DNA of 64,000 nt from Durusdinium trenchii (GCA_963970005.1 CAXAMN010026428.1:610539-674538); one strand, 5' to 3'; shown: positions 43,301-53,720, numbered from the stretch's first letter. Made by a program: numbers and translations. Notes: generated from the sequence alone by a model not told the origin.

Positions 43301-44420
43301 TTGGATTTCTATCGAAAGAGCTGAGATACGCTATGCCCAGTGCAGTTTCCCCCGCTCAAAAATGCTGTGGCACAACACCTTCGTCAGCATGGCAAATTGC
43401 ATTTAACACTGTAGCATAACCTGTGCAATGCAACATGTTTGCCATATGCAACGCAGCCGCCCTTTGCATGGTTTAGCTATTGGTTCTCTTTCGATGCTAT
43501 GAATTGGTGTTGGACATTGTTTTTGTTCCATCTCTCACTCCAACCAAGAAAGATTCTCTTGAAATGTCATGTTGAACACTTGAAATGGCATCAAAGTTTA
43601 GCATGGTTTTTGGTTGATTGAATTTGATGTGCACAGCTCGTTCACTCTTGCTTAGATGATGCAGTTGCTGTGACTACTCCTCCTTACACTAGTGATTCGT
43701 AGATGCCCTGTCATGCTGCGATGAGAGTGAAGCGACAGAAACGAGGCAAGTGATGTCTATCAATATGTTCATATGCTGTTCATTTGTTGACACCTTTGAT
43801 AAGCTTATTTAAAGCTGCTGACAAAAAAACACCTTGACAGGCTGGGTGATCTTGGCTACAGCGTGGCTAATTAAGGGAAGTGCCATGGCGGCCCAAGCTC
43901 GAGGCAGCCAGACTGAAGTCACTGCAATCACTGTTTGCCTGTTATGCACAAGACCCCCAACTTACACTGTTCAGACCACGAGCGGAAGGGAGGCCCCTGT
44001 AGCACAGGTGGCGGGGAAGGGGCATAGCAGTCTAGCGACAGTCGAACATGAACCTAACGAATGAATGAAATTCAAACTACGTTACACTTGCACAGTTCTG
44101 TTTGTAAGTGGCTTGGAACGTTTGAAAACAGACACCCGCTTACGGTGAATCCAGGCCTAGCCATGTCTAGCCGAGAGCAAAACTGGAAACATCAAAGAGC
44201 GATCAGCAAACTGCGTGCCCGGGGACATGTTCCACGGAATTGTTCAAAGACAGGTTCGGCCATTCATGCAATGACAGGGTCAGTCATGGTCAAGTCCACC
44301 AGATCCCATAGCAAAGCGCAAACTGCGAAGGTGATGAGGCAACATCAAAGCTCCTTTTTTAGCGAACCGCTCCTACTGAGGGCGACTAGTTCGCTACTAT
44401 GGAGAAGTTCGCTCCTAGCG
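43300..44420. other. No recognisable gene
   Basis: One frame after TTGACAG|G at 43841 stays open to 44064 but is not clearly protein-like. Nothing else was seen. Confidence 0.3.
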
Positions 44421-44478
44421 CAGGATAGCTCACGCTTCTTCAAGGAGCTCCCCTCGCCGCTCTAAAGGCGGCGAGGGG
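44421..44478 (+). repeat. Dispersed element 'GGATAGCTCACGCTTCTTC', copy 2, with GC-rich hairpin
   Basis: GGATAGCTCACGCTTCTTCA is followed by a hairpin whose arms CCCCTCGCCGC (44450-44460) and GCGGCGAGGGG (44468-44478) pair perfectly around a 7-base loop. Copy 1 at 38086-38135 has a decayed hairpin. A CTACTAG-family array begins right after it. Confidence 0.65.
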
Positions 44479-44908
44479 ATTCAGCGAAGAACATCAAAAA
44501 CTAGTAACGAGGCATCGCTACTAGCAGCAAGAAGCAACTAGGGGCTCCTGGCCTTACTACTAGGAGCAAGAAGCTACTAGTAACAAGGGCATCGCTACTA
44601 GGAGCAAGGACGCTACTAGGGGCTGCGCTCTACGGCTGTAGAAGCCAACTTGTCGCTTCCATGGCCCAATCAGCACCCCTGAGGAAGAGAGGGGCCTACA
44701 CTGGGGTTGGGCCCAACCGGCTGCCTTTTGTGTGTGATGCCATCTTGCAATGCTCATTCTCTCGACATTTTGTGACACTTTCCATGCAGTCCGGTCGTCC
44801 GCACCGTCAAGTCCACCCAGAATGGAAGAGTAAAGGCAAAGAACGTTGAAAAGAGTAGAAGAAAACATGAGACCTGTAGACTTTGGAGGTGAAAGAGAAG
44901 GCCTTCCC

Positions 44909-45165
44909 AAGTAGCACAAATCAGAAGTGGTCAAAGAAGTGTCAAGACCGAGGCCTTACGAATTTTACGAGTGTATTCGTGCTGTTGGTCCTTCGGATTC
45001 CTTCAGAGAATCATTCGTTGGCTTCAGCTTGCTTTTGTTCTACAGAAAGCAGAGCAAAACAAGAGCAGAGCAGAGCTCAAAAAGTTATTGCTAGTTGATT
45101 TGCCCAGTGTTCGATCGACAAGACAAGAAAACAGTCTTGGCAAGATTGGCAAGAAACGTGCATCA
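44909..45165 (+). CDS. Basic helical exon-like segment, unrecognised
   Basis: One frame is open from about 44905 to 45195 and reads VAQIRSGQRSVKTEALRILR, FLQRIIRWLQLAFVLQ, KAEQNKSRAELKKLLL and RQENSLGKIGKKRASG. A donor-like GCATCAG|GTATAC follows at 45165. The segment could be one long exon or an exon starting after GGCTTCAG at about 45028. Lys/Arg-rich amphipathic helices suggest a nucleic-acid- or coiled-coil-binding region. No domain match can be claimed. Confidence 0.3.
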
Positions 45166-45279
45166 GGTATACCGGTATACCCTACTGCTACCTGAGTCAT
45201 CACGACGTGAGCAACTATCGAAAGGTTTCACCTCAGCAGTATGTAGAGATGTGGAATATGTTCAGAGATTGTTGAAGAA

Positions 45280-45860
45280 ACCATGGAAAACGATACCAAA
45301 CACACAAAAAACGATACCTGTTTCAGTGCTCTATGTGCGCAAGCAATGTGCAAGTTTGGTGCACCTTGTTTGGGTTCACCTTGTTTGTGCGCTCGTCGGA
45401 AAGGACAAGTATATACGTGTGTGTGTGTCCCGCTCTTTGAGACTCCACTCGAATTATTTGCATACGTGTGGCACTCCCCTTCACTCGTAGCAAGGGGCAC
45501 CTGCAGCAGAGATAGGGCAGGTGCCAACGAAGACACTGATATTTTGCTTGTGATATCGACGGGAGATATCCTGTCGATGTGTTTGCTTTTCACCGTTTCA
45601 TTCTAAGTGTGGTGTGTTATAAGAAATGATATGTTGGAACGAAGCAAAAAGAAATGATACCAAAATATACCAAAACGATAACAAAAACGATACCAAAACC
45701 TACGAAAATATGCCTGGCAAGACCCTGGCTCAGATGAATGAAGCTAAATGAAGCTGACAGCGACATTGGCACAGGCTGCTGTTGTTTCTAGGGATGGAAT
45801 GATAGAATGTGTGATTTTCCTTGGAAAGCGATACCAAAACATTAACACGATATCTTTCCA
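45280..45860 (+). repeat. Dispersed ACGATACCAAAA words
   Basis: At least seven copies of GATACCAAAA or close variants (AACGATACCAAA, TATACCAAAACGATA) are scattered here, several in the run 45650-45715. Just upstream, 45166-45181 is a perfect palindrome GGTATACCGGTATACC. There is no coding content. Confidence 0.45.
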
Positions 45861-45992
45861 GCTATTCCATTTGTTCATACTAACGTTTTGATCATTGTTT
45901 ATTCATAGTTTACTAAAGTAGATAGAGCCGCCTGCAGAATAGATAGTGTATTTGAGTTTCGTAATGAATAGCGAGCGCCACTCACATAGAGC

Positions 45993-46157
45993 ATGGCCCT
46001 TGAAGCCCTCCAAGACTTGTTCCCAAAAGGACCCGATTCCCAAAGTTTTCCCAAGACGATCTATTTCGAAGTCCATACCGAAGTCTGGAAGGATGTTGCT
46101 CGTGCTTGGACGGCCGAGAACGCTTGGCGCGAGTCGAGGAGCCAGGCCATGCGTTGA
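45993..46157 (+). CDS. Short protein-like open frame, unrecognised
   Basis: From an ATG at 45993, preceded in frame by a TAG, the frame reads MALEALQDLFPKGPDSQSF, PKTIYFEVHTEVWKDVARAW and TAENAWRESRSQAMR, then TGA. It is 54 codons. Composition, with alternating helix and strand patterns, looks like real protein. Either it is a very small gene or the segment is an exon whose true start is upstream and whose end is at a GC donor (GCCAG|GCC) near 46145. The function is unknown. Confidence 0.35.
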   Translation: MALEALQDLFPKGPDSQSFPKTIYFEVHTEVWKDVARAWTAENAWRESRSQAMR

Positions 46158-46640
46158 AGCAGGCAGCACAGGCAGCACAGGCGGCATGCAGCAGCTGTCC
46201 CTGGCAAACTGTCCAATGGCAGTTTGCAGATCCATCGGGCAGTGCCTTAACGGCTTAGGTTTGATTGCGTCCTTTCCGTCCAAGGAGTTGGCAACTTCCC
46301 GGCCGATGCTTGCTCCAGTTTGGCGACTTTCTAAACAGGGCAGATGCTTTTGTTCGGAGCTTTACTTTCCAACAAAAGCTCAGTTGCTTTTCTGGCTTTG
46401 GGCGCAGCCTGGCAAAGCCCACCCTTCGCACGATAATTAAGCGCAATTCGGAAGAATGTCTTTGAACATCTCTTAAGTGTGCCAGGCAACGACGAACTGA
46501 CAGATTTGCGCTTCTCACTAGTGATACTCAAACAGAGCTTTGCGTTGAAACTGTTAAATTCGGCAAGACACATTAACTCACTGGTTAATTGCCCAGCGTC
46601 AAACGTGCTTGTACCTGCACACATGGCTTGAGCATCTCAC

Positions 46641-47332
46641 ACTTCAGTGTACATCCGGTACCTGTCAGCAGGGCTCTTTCCGCGGGCGTTTGCGCAGGTG
46701 AAGCAAGACCTTCGGGAGCTACCGGTTGTTCAGGTGTCCACTTTGAGTTGCGTGAAGAGATGCCCTTGTGAGTGCAATTCGTTTGGATTTGTTTTGAGAT
46801 TTGATTTCTTTGGTGTTCCCTTTTCACACGCCCAAAACCAGCACAGCTCTCAGTTTGGCTCGAAATGGTTGTTCTAATACGCCCTCAGTACGGCGCTTTC
46901 AGTCATGGAAAAAGCGGAAGGGTCTCAAGGGTCTCAAGACCGAAGAGCTGAGCGGGAGCAGCGTGAAATCATCCTTTGCAGAGTGAAGGTGAGCACCGAG
47001 CTCCTTGGTGCATAACGATTTGGAAAGAACCTAGTAAGGCCAGGAGCCCCTAGTAGCATCCTTGCTCCTAGCTAAATTCAATCTTTGAGGCTCCATGGCT
47101 CTCAGGTTGGGTCGGTCTATCCAACGCACGCTATGACGAGGTTTCTTTGGCGTTTTGATGGGTGAGAATCTAAGGCTCGCTCGACGGCGAGAGTTGCTTT
47201 CCTACTTGGCGGAGGTTGGCCAGCTGCAGATCCCCTCCATGACGCAGTGCCATTTCAGGGTCAATCAAGAGCATGTCGAAATGTACTGCCACTGCCACAA
47301 CCACCACGACATTCGGCTCTCAGAGGACTGCT
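46641..47332 (+). CDS. Three exon-like segments of an unrecognised gene
   Basis: 46641-46768 reads SAGLFPRAFAQVKQDLREL to a CCTT|GTGAGT donor. 46889-46988 reads MEKAEGSQGSQDRRAEREQ and REIILCRVK to GTGAAG|GTGAGC. 47178-47332 reads ELLSYLAEVGQLQIPSMTQ, CHFRVNQEHVEMYCHCHN and ends LSEDC-TGA. The last segment has a cluster of His and Cys residues (YCHCHNHHD) that could bind metal. Exon order and strand agree, but phases were not fully verified. No known family. Confidence 0.3.
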
Positions 47333-47387
47333 GACATGTTGCCAGAAGTCGATTCAAAATGCAATTGTGACGAGCTGCAATGCCTGA

Positions 47388-48062
47388 GGGCCTCCAACCT
47401 ACTGTAATAGCAAAAGAAACCTAGTAGCATGGCCTCCAACCTAAAGTTCAAATGCCAACCTAATAGCAATGGCCTCCAACCTAAATTTCAATGGCCTCCA
47501 ACCCAATAGCGATGGCCTCCAACCTAATAGCGATGGCCTCCAACCTAATAGCCATGGCCTCCAACCTAATAGCGATGGCCTCCAACCTGATTTCGATGGC
47601 CTCCAACCTAATATAGATGGCCTCCAACCTAACAGCGATGGCCTCCAACCTAACAGCAATGGCCTCCAACCTAACAGCGATGGCCTCCGACCTAGGAGCG
47701 ATGGCCTCCGACCTAGTAGCGATGGCCTCCAACCTAATAGCAATGGCCTCCAACCTAATAGTGATGGCCTCCAACCTAATAGCGATGGCCTCCAACCTAA
47801 TAGCAATAGCCTCCAACCTAATAGCGATGGCCTCCACCCTAGAAGCGATGACCTCCAATCTAATAGCGATGGCCTCCAACCTAAATTGCATTGGCCTCCA
47901 ACCTAACAGCAACGGCTTCCAACCTAATAGCGATGGCCTCCAACCTAAAGCGATGGCAGCGATGGCCTCCATCCTAGAAGCGATGGCCTCTAATCTAACA
48001 GCGATGGCCTCCAACCTAATAGCGATGGCCTTCATCCTAGAAGTGATGGCCTCTAACCTAAG
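47388..48062 (-). repeat. 21-bp minisatellite array, inverted relative to the 22.3 kb array
   Basis: About 32 tandem 21-base units read GGCCTCCAACCTAATAGCGA on the + strand, the reverse complement of the array at 22320-22712. Some units have AAATTTCA, TGATTTC or CTAGGAG at the joint, and two units are collapsed around 47955 (AGCGATGGCAGCGATGG). Open frames of 200-400 codons over it are products of the multiple-of-three period. Confidence 0.85.
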
Positions 48063-48893
48063 TCGATTCAAAAAGCGAATTGGAGGGCGAGCTGCAATGC
48101 CTGAGGGAGGCAATCACCGAGACAGCGTGGCTATTTTCCCGCGGAGAACGCCCAGATTCTTGGTGGGACACACATCAGGGAGGGACAGTGTCCATCTTTT
48201 TCGGGGTCCCTTTGCTTCTTTGCTTTACCGCGTTGTGCTTTTCTGCTTCTCCACGATTCTATGTGTTGCTCGTCTTCATTGCTTTCTGTTTTGCTTCTAC
48301 GCTTCCTTCCTTCGCTTCTTTTCTTGTTTCCTTTTTGTTATTGGTTTTTCTGTAAAACAAAAGCAAAGAAGGAAGCGCGGAAGCAACGAAACAAGGCACA
48401 AACACAAAGCAGCATGCAAGGAGGCGCAAGAAAGGGTCGCAAGCTCAATAACTTTTGCGTGCCCCCAACCCCGCCGCGAAATCTGCACGTTGTATGTCCA
48501 ACGCACTGCCATCAAGCCATTGAGTGACACTCCTTTTGCACGCTTGGACCCTGAAGTGTGTAACGCAACGGCAGCTAGCTGCGCAAATCTATTTACCATA
48601 CCTCCCCTGCCTAACCTATCCAACCCTGCACAGGACATGAGAGCTTCCCATTCTAAAACGGGGGCAACGAGGGCTTCCTGTCTTGAACCATTCCATAATG
48701 CCAGCGGATATTCAGCGGCGCCTGTACAAAGCTGGCAGATGCGGCAGACGCATGGCCGCATGGCCAAAGCATACAAAACTGCAGGGTGCCCCGCGGTAAA
48801 TTCCTATCAATACGTGTTTCCTGCATCATCTGCCAGTCGAAGCGGACGAGATCCCCGTTAAAATGTCCGTTTCGAAACTTCGCGCCATCTCAG
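48063..48893 (+). other. No recognisable gene
   Basis: A frame continuing from the minisatellite stays open to 48861, but its composition after 48070 is not convincing. A pyrimidine-rich stretch (48215-48350) precedes an A/G-rich one (48355-48430). Confidence 0.3.
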
Positions 48894-49004
48894 GACCTGC
48901 CTGATGAAGATTGCCATGCGGTCAACGTCTTCATCGATAACAGTACTGCATGGCAAGCGGGAAGCACAGAAGCTGAAAGCAGGAGCTGGCTGACAACACT
49001 TTGA
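48894..49004 (+). CDS. Exon-like segment with a VFIDNS motif
   Basis: After CCATCTCAG|G the frame reads DLPDEDCHAVNVFIDNSTAW and AGSTEAESRSWLTTL to a TGA at 49002-49004. VNVFIDNS resembles the first beta-strand and catalytic aspartate of NYN (LabA-like PIN) RNase domains, usually written V-F-I-D-x-S-N. Only 36 residues are visible, so the rest of such a domain is absent. It may be a last exon, or a broken relative of the gene at 52.2 kb. Confidence 0.3.
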   Translation, partial: DLPDEDCHAVNVFIDNSTAWQAGSTEAESRSWLTTL

Positions 49005-49229
49005 CTTGCGATGAGAGTTGAAAACCAAAGCATCGTCACAAGTCACCTTTCAATGATGGGTTTGTGTCGATGCTCACCTGTCACATCGTGTTGCTGTCCA
49101 GGCCAGGCCTTGGGCAAGAGCTGCAAGAGGAGAGTTGTACGGCTACAGTGATTTGGTGATGATATATTTATATATCGCCTGTGGAATTTCCTCTACAAAT
49201 GTGGTCAACCCATGTGTTGGAAACAACCA

Positions 49230-49550
49230 TTTTGTAGAGAAAACAGTGGTTTTCTGCAGAATCACTGTCCTGGGTGTTCCTGATTTGTAGAGTGATCAGG
49301 GTAGATTTTGAGCATGTTAGCACAAAACAAAACATGATTTGCAAGGCACGGTCCATTTTATAGAAACGATTTTTTTACATATCTTTCCGTTGACTCGAGC
49401 ATGTGCACTCACCCACCATAATGTTGTAGAGGGTTAGAACCCATTTTGTAGAGATGGTTGTTTAAGCATCTTCCTGCTGACACAAGGGTGTGCACCCGCC
49501 CACCATAATTTCGTAGAGAGACAGAAACCATTTTGTAGAGAAAGCAATAC
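49230..49550 (+). repeat. TTTTGTAGAG motif field with an 88-base imperfect tandem duplication
   Basis: ATTTTGTAGAGA or a close variant occurs near 49232, 49288, 49352, 49424, 49442, 49507 and 49530. 49353-49440 and 49441-49528 are diverged tandem copies sharing GTGCACNCNCCCACCATAAT. The same motif lies in each arm of the foldback at 50.1-50.4 kb. Confidence 0.5.
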
Positions 49551-49554
49551 ATCA

Positions 49555-50075
49555 ATCACTAAGAATTTTTTGGAGGTGGGAGTCTCTTAGTTAAATATGT
49601 TTCCAAATAATTAACCAAAAGAATTATTTGGCAAGCCATGTAGGGGGTGGTACGCAAATAATGTTCATTAATTTTCACTAAAACCGTCTAGGTGGTGCAA
49701 AATAATTTTCATATGATAGATATTACTTCTAAGTAAGTTTGAGTCTAGGACCACCCACCTGTACAATATTGTTTAGATAGAATTAATTTTGAGTAAATGA
49801 GGACCCACCTCAAACTATTTCTAAATCATTTTGAGTTTCCACTACAAAACAATGGCTGCGCGATGCAAGTCGTCCCAGTCATTAGTTCGCAGTGGAAACT
49901 CAAGGTTTTCTTTTCAATCGTTAAAAGGTGTTCCTAGGTCATCAGCCATGAAGCTTGGGTAGGAATACACGAGCATGGAATCAGGCAAAGGAATCAGGGT
50001 CAACGTAGCGAACCTCAAAGTAGCTAGTGTTTTAACTTTTTGCTGTTGAACTCCAGCACAGGGTTTATTTGTTTG
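49555..50075. other. AT-rich stretch without a gene
   Basis: Only a short hairpin, CCAAATAATT (49603-49612) with AATTATTTGG (49622-49631), and scattered AATAATTTTC words were seen. Confidence 0.4.
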
Positions 50076-50415
50076 GATTTTCTCAAAACCATCACCCCTA
50101 CCACTCTTCTAAAACCAAACCCTCCAGGGGCCCTGAATTTTGTAGAGATTGACTGGGCGGTGGGGGGGAAGGGTGATATTGGGTGTCAAAACTTGGGTGT
50201 CAAACCGTTTTGGACTTTGAAACTCCATCAGAAAGCTGGTTTGGAGTCAAGACATTTAACTACTGGTTTTGACAAATTCAAAAAGTTAAACAACCATGTG
50301 GCCATATTCAGGAATCACCCTTCCCCCCCACCGCCCAGTCAATCTCTACAAAATTCAGGGCCCCTGGAGGGTCCCATTTTGGAAGAGTGGTAAGGGTGAT
50401 GGCTTTGAGAAAATC
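50076..50415. repeat. Foldback element with 102-bp arms
   Basis: Left arm 50076-50177 and right arm 50314-50415 are inverted copies of equal length, about 92-94% identical, separated by 136 bases. Shared blocks include CCTCCAGGGGCCCTGAATTT, TGTAGAGATTGACTGGGCGG and CCATCACCC. One transcript from either strand could form a long hairpin. Each arm also yields the same peptide (PGALNFVEIDWAVGGKGD) on opposite strands, which is a by-product of the symmetry. No terminal target duplication was recognised. Confidence 0.85.
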
Positions 50416-51151
50416 AAAAACTCCGAATCCTTGGGCATATTCAGGAGCCATGCTTCTCCCTAACTCCCAAACCATCTGCTCAGGGTGTTGAAGCATTTTG
50501 TGGAAGTGCTTTTGTTTTATCGATCCTTAGGTTTGCGGTCCTCACGTACAAAGGCTTCTTTTCTCATGATCTCAGGCGCCAAACTGTTTTGACATTCAAC
50601 TCCAGCACCAAACCATTTTGGAAATCAAACCATGTTGTGATCAGGTCCGTGGGGATTCAGAATCAGTGAGAGTCAGATTCTGTCAGGAAAAGGTGGGCGC
50701 ATCGGGAAGTGCATCGGAACTCGCATCGGGAAACACATCGGGAAATGCTTGGGATGACGCATGGCATTTGTTGGACTCTTTGTGTGTCTTGGAGGGGTTG
50801 ATTTTCGGGAGCGCACTTTTCTTAGCAAGTTTCTGTGAGCCCACTATGGCCAACCCCCAACCCAATGTTATAGACTTAAGGTTTCTATCTTGGGGGGCCT
50901 GTTTTTATAGATGGATTGGTTGGTTTGGACTTGGGGTGCCGCATTTGTAGGTACAAAATGCCCCCCAGGGGTTGTCGTGTGAATTTTACAGGGGATATAT
51001 ATTATATGATACACATGATTAGATATATATATCGTTTTCGCATGTTGTAGGTGTTCAAAATTTATTACAGACAACAACGATATGTACTACTAACCCACAT
51101 GTGTCTTTTGGCACCTCTTTCTCTTCTAATGGCTTCGGTCCTTGGATCCAG

Positions 51152-51850
51152 ATTACATTGTAATTGTAAACATGCAACATCAAGTACCAAGGAAGGATCA
51201 ATCTTCTTTAGCAAACAAATATCTGAGATCGCAGTGCCAGGAGTTTTTTAGCACTGTCGGTAAACCACAGATAGTGAGAAAGAAGCATCTTTTCTATTTT
51301 GTTCATCTACTAAATGTGTTCTGGATTATTGTGTGCCGGTAAGTATTATTCTTCATTATGATCAGTATGAGTTCGGCAGAGCAATCTGAACTCTAATGAT
51401 GGTATCACATGACACTAACTTCAAAAACCTCGTGCCAAGAGTCCACGCGATTCAGAGGGATTTTGCAATACAAAGACAGATATACCATTGAGTTTTGTGG
51501 TGAAGGATCTAGTACTGTTTGTTCGTACTGACCCAGCACTATCGACGAAACAAAACAGCAGGGTTGAGAGGTATTAAAGGCTACACTACTGAAGAGATCT
51601 CTCGCCTCTCTCAAACAAGTTGATACGCCATAAATTTGTTCAAGAGAGAAGCTACATTGCGAGGGATATGATATAGAAATTGCATACCTGGTGTGCGTTA
51701 CCTCACGATAAGCTTGACACTTGGTGACCTTAGCCCATGAAAAACTATTGTGGCCAAAAATAGACTCTATGACATGGTAAGAAGTCGTTTTGTATTGCTG
51801 TCAACAGGTCATCAAAAGGGCTGGGTATGTGCTGCCCTTTACCAAAGTGC
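51152..51850 (+). CDS. Two candidate upstream exons of the RING gene
   Basis: 51152-51259 follows a pyrimidine-rich tract and GATCCAG, reads YIVIVNMQHQVPRKDQSS and NKYLRSQCQEFFSTV, and ends at GTCG|GTAAAC. 51808-51850 follows GTCAACAG|G, reads VIKRAGYVLPFTKV, and ends at TGC|GTATG. Both look coding and precede the RING exon on the same strand. The second as drawn does not join in phase to 52190, so an exon border is wrong or another exon is missing. Confidence 0.3.
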
Positions 51851-52189
51851 GTATGTTGCCTGTGATGTGCTGTTTTTGCATCAGGTGCATCCAATTTGGT
51901 AGCTTTAGTGATATTTCTTACAGCGTTAGTGTGCAGTTTTCATTGCTTGCGCCCATGCATCCAGCACTCCTCCAAAATTATATTGAAAACCTCATCGGTG
52001 TTTGGTTTGGCCAAAAAGGCTAAATTATTTGATGCCTCAGTAGCAACATAGAGCTCTAAGGATGTGTAAATTACAGTGAAACATTTAGAGGTTTTTAGGT
52101 TTTGGGGCGGGGGGAGCCATATGTCCACATATATACATATGTATATGCATATTGGCTTGATACTTCAAGATGTCCTTCCTTGTTGCTAG

Positions 52190-52897
52190 GAGACCGAGCT
52201 CAGTGCCAACATTCTTGTCAACTCCAATATGGCAGGATTGACTTTGACCGGTGATTGTGACCAGAGAGACGGTATACTGAAACTGTCCAGTATTGTGGCT
52301 GGTGCCAGAAAGGTGAACCTGCGCATAGTTGGCAACTTGAGAACTGACGAGTCCCTTTGGGAGATCTGGAATTCGTGTGGTTTCTGGGTAGAGTGGAGCT
52401 CAGTGGCTCAATGTGTCCTGCAGCACCTTAAAAACCTTGAGAGGTGGCGGGCGGATCCAAACAGAGAGGTCTTTGCATTTTGTATAGATGATGATCAGCT
52501 TGTTGACACTGTGGAGAACGTTGCCAGACGAGGCTGGAATGTGGAGATTTGGTGTTGGAGAGCTTCATGTCCCATGTTGGTAGAAGCTACCCGCAATGTT
52601 TCACACCTGACCAGTCGCGTGAAAATTTGTTGCTTAGATGACTTCAATTCCTGGCTCGGTAGCAGCGGATCGCCGCTTGCAGAAATTCCCAGGGCAGAGC
52701 TACACGAGGAACCTTATGGGTTTTTGAATGAACGTCAGCCAGATCTGTGTGCAATTTGTCTTTCTGAAGAAGCGATTTTTTCTTTGAAGCCTTGCAATCA
52801 CCGTGTATTGTGCAGAGCTTGCTTGGGACCCTGGATGGAACAGCGGCCAGAGCCGGCATGCCCTTTGTGCCGGAGGCCATTCTGTCACATCAGCTAA
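52190..52897 (+). CDS. PIN/NYN-like domain plus C3HC4 RING finger protein (main and last exon)
   Basis: The exon starts after TTGCTAG|G at 52189. An internal ATG lies at 52229 and the stop is at 52895-52897. Counting from that ATG, residues 174-214 form a complete C3HC4 RING (C174, C177, C189, H191, C195, C198, C211, C214), the zinc module of E3 ubiquitin ligases. Before it, SANILVNSNMAG (codons just before and at the ATG) resembles the first strand of NYN/PIN-like RNase domains. Residues 81-140 (FAFCIDDDQLVDTVENVARR, GWNVEIW, VKICCLDDF) match their later S-G-D-S-D-F ... G-x-x-V-E-V ... D-x-F pattern. The first acidic residue is Asn here, so nuclease activity is doubtful. The likely role is an RNA-binding or RNA-cleaving E3-type regulator. 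The RING call is firm and the NYN call is by pattern. Confidence 0.75.
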   Translation, partial: ETELSANILVNSNMAGLTLTGDCDQRDGILKLSSIVAGARKVNLRIVGNLRTDESLWEIWNSCGFWVEWSSVAQCVLQHLKNLERWRADPNREVFAFCIDDDQLVDTVENVARRGWNVEIWCWRASCPMLVEATRNVSHLTSRVKICCLDDFNSWLGSSGSPLAEIPRAELHEEPYGFLNERQPDLCAICLSEEAIFSLKPCNHRVLCRACLGPWMEQRPEPACPLCRRPFCHIS

Positions 52898-53111
52898 GCA
52901 CTAAGCAAGACGGGTGTTCAAAGTTGTGGCACCAATTCTTCCGTGTGCGCACGCTCGCCATACTTTGTATGGCCTCCGGAACATGGAATCATTGCTCCAG
53001 TCAAAGTGCTGGCGGTTTTGGCAAAGATGATTTCGATATCAACTAGTGTACAGGTCTAGGATATGTTTGTCATCCGGGCCGGCCATTTGCGGACCTTGCT
53101 TTCTGTTGCAG
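52898..53111. other. 3' flank of the RING gene
   Basis: No motif was seen. It ends at an acceptor-like TTCTGTTGCAG at 53111. Confidence 0.3.
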
Positions 53112-53191
53112 CAGCAGCTGAGCAGCCTCAAAAAGAATTTGGTGGCTTGAAGATGAAGCTAGAATTCAGCCAACTGACCCGACACAGATGA
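53112..53191 (+). CDS. Short exon-like segment, unrecognised
   Basis: After TTCTGTTGCAG the frame reads AAEQPQKEFGGLKMKLEFSQ and ends at a TGA at 53189-53191. It is short but protein-like. It may be a last exon of a gene whose other parts are not visible. Confidence 0.25.
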
Positions 53192-53399
53192 TTCCACATC
53201 TGGCGGTGGTTGCTCGAACGGTGGCTTTCAATAATGGAGAAGCAAACAGTCTTTCGTATGCAAACTCTTCGTGCTAGGCTACCTTTTTGAGCCAACCCTT
53301 TTGAACATCTTAGCCAGACTTCACAAAAGCTTTGGCTATGACCTAGGAGACTAGTAACTAGTAGGTTGGAGGCCATTCCTATTAGGTTTCGTTTGCTTC

Positions 53400-53720
53400 T
53401 AGCAAAATGCTTCAAGACACAAAACTTGGGCTATGACGTAGGAGACGAACGTTTTAAATGGACAGGAGATGGCAAAGGCATGCAAAGCCTTTGTGCTGTT
53501 GTACCGGTCTTGATGCTGCTTATTTTGGATTGGCGGCTAATGCTAAGCCGTTCGAGCCACCCTCTCGACTCATTGGCTGGTGCATGAATATGTATGGCAT
53601 GGTTGGTTATGCGTCAAGACTTCGGCAGGAACGCGTTTGCAAAAAGCTCATGTTGAATTGGGCAGTTGCACGCCAAATATGCATAAGCCATTCCAAGCAT
53701 GTGCATTTTGTAGATAGCTA
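53400..53720 (+). other. Two overlapping frames of moderate composition
   Basis: One frame reads GLDAAYFGLAANAKPFEPPS to 53719 and the other reads YDVGDERFKWTGDGKGMQ to 53587. At most one is coding. A CTACTAG-family repeat follows. Confidence 0.2.

Noticed and set aside
47617-48861. 414-codon + ORF and a 210-codon - ORF (47481-48113)
   Set aside because: Most of each is translation of a 21-bp tandem repeat whose period is a multiple of three. Both strands are open for the same trivial reason.
50040-50496. Two ORFs on opposite strands sharing the same peptide
   Set aside because: The shared peptide results from the 102-bp inverted repeat, not from two related genes.
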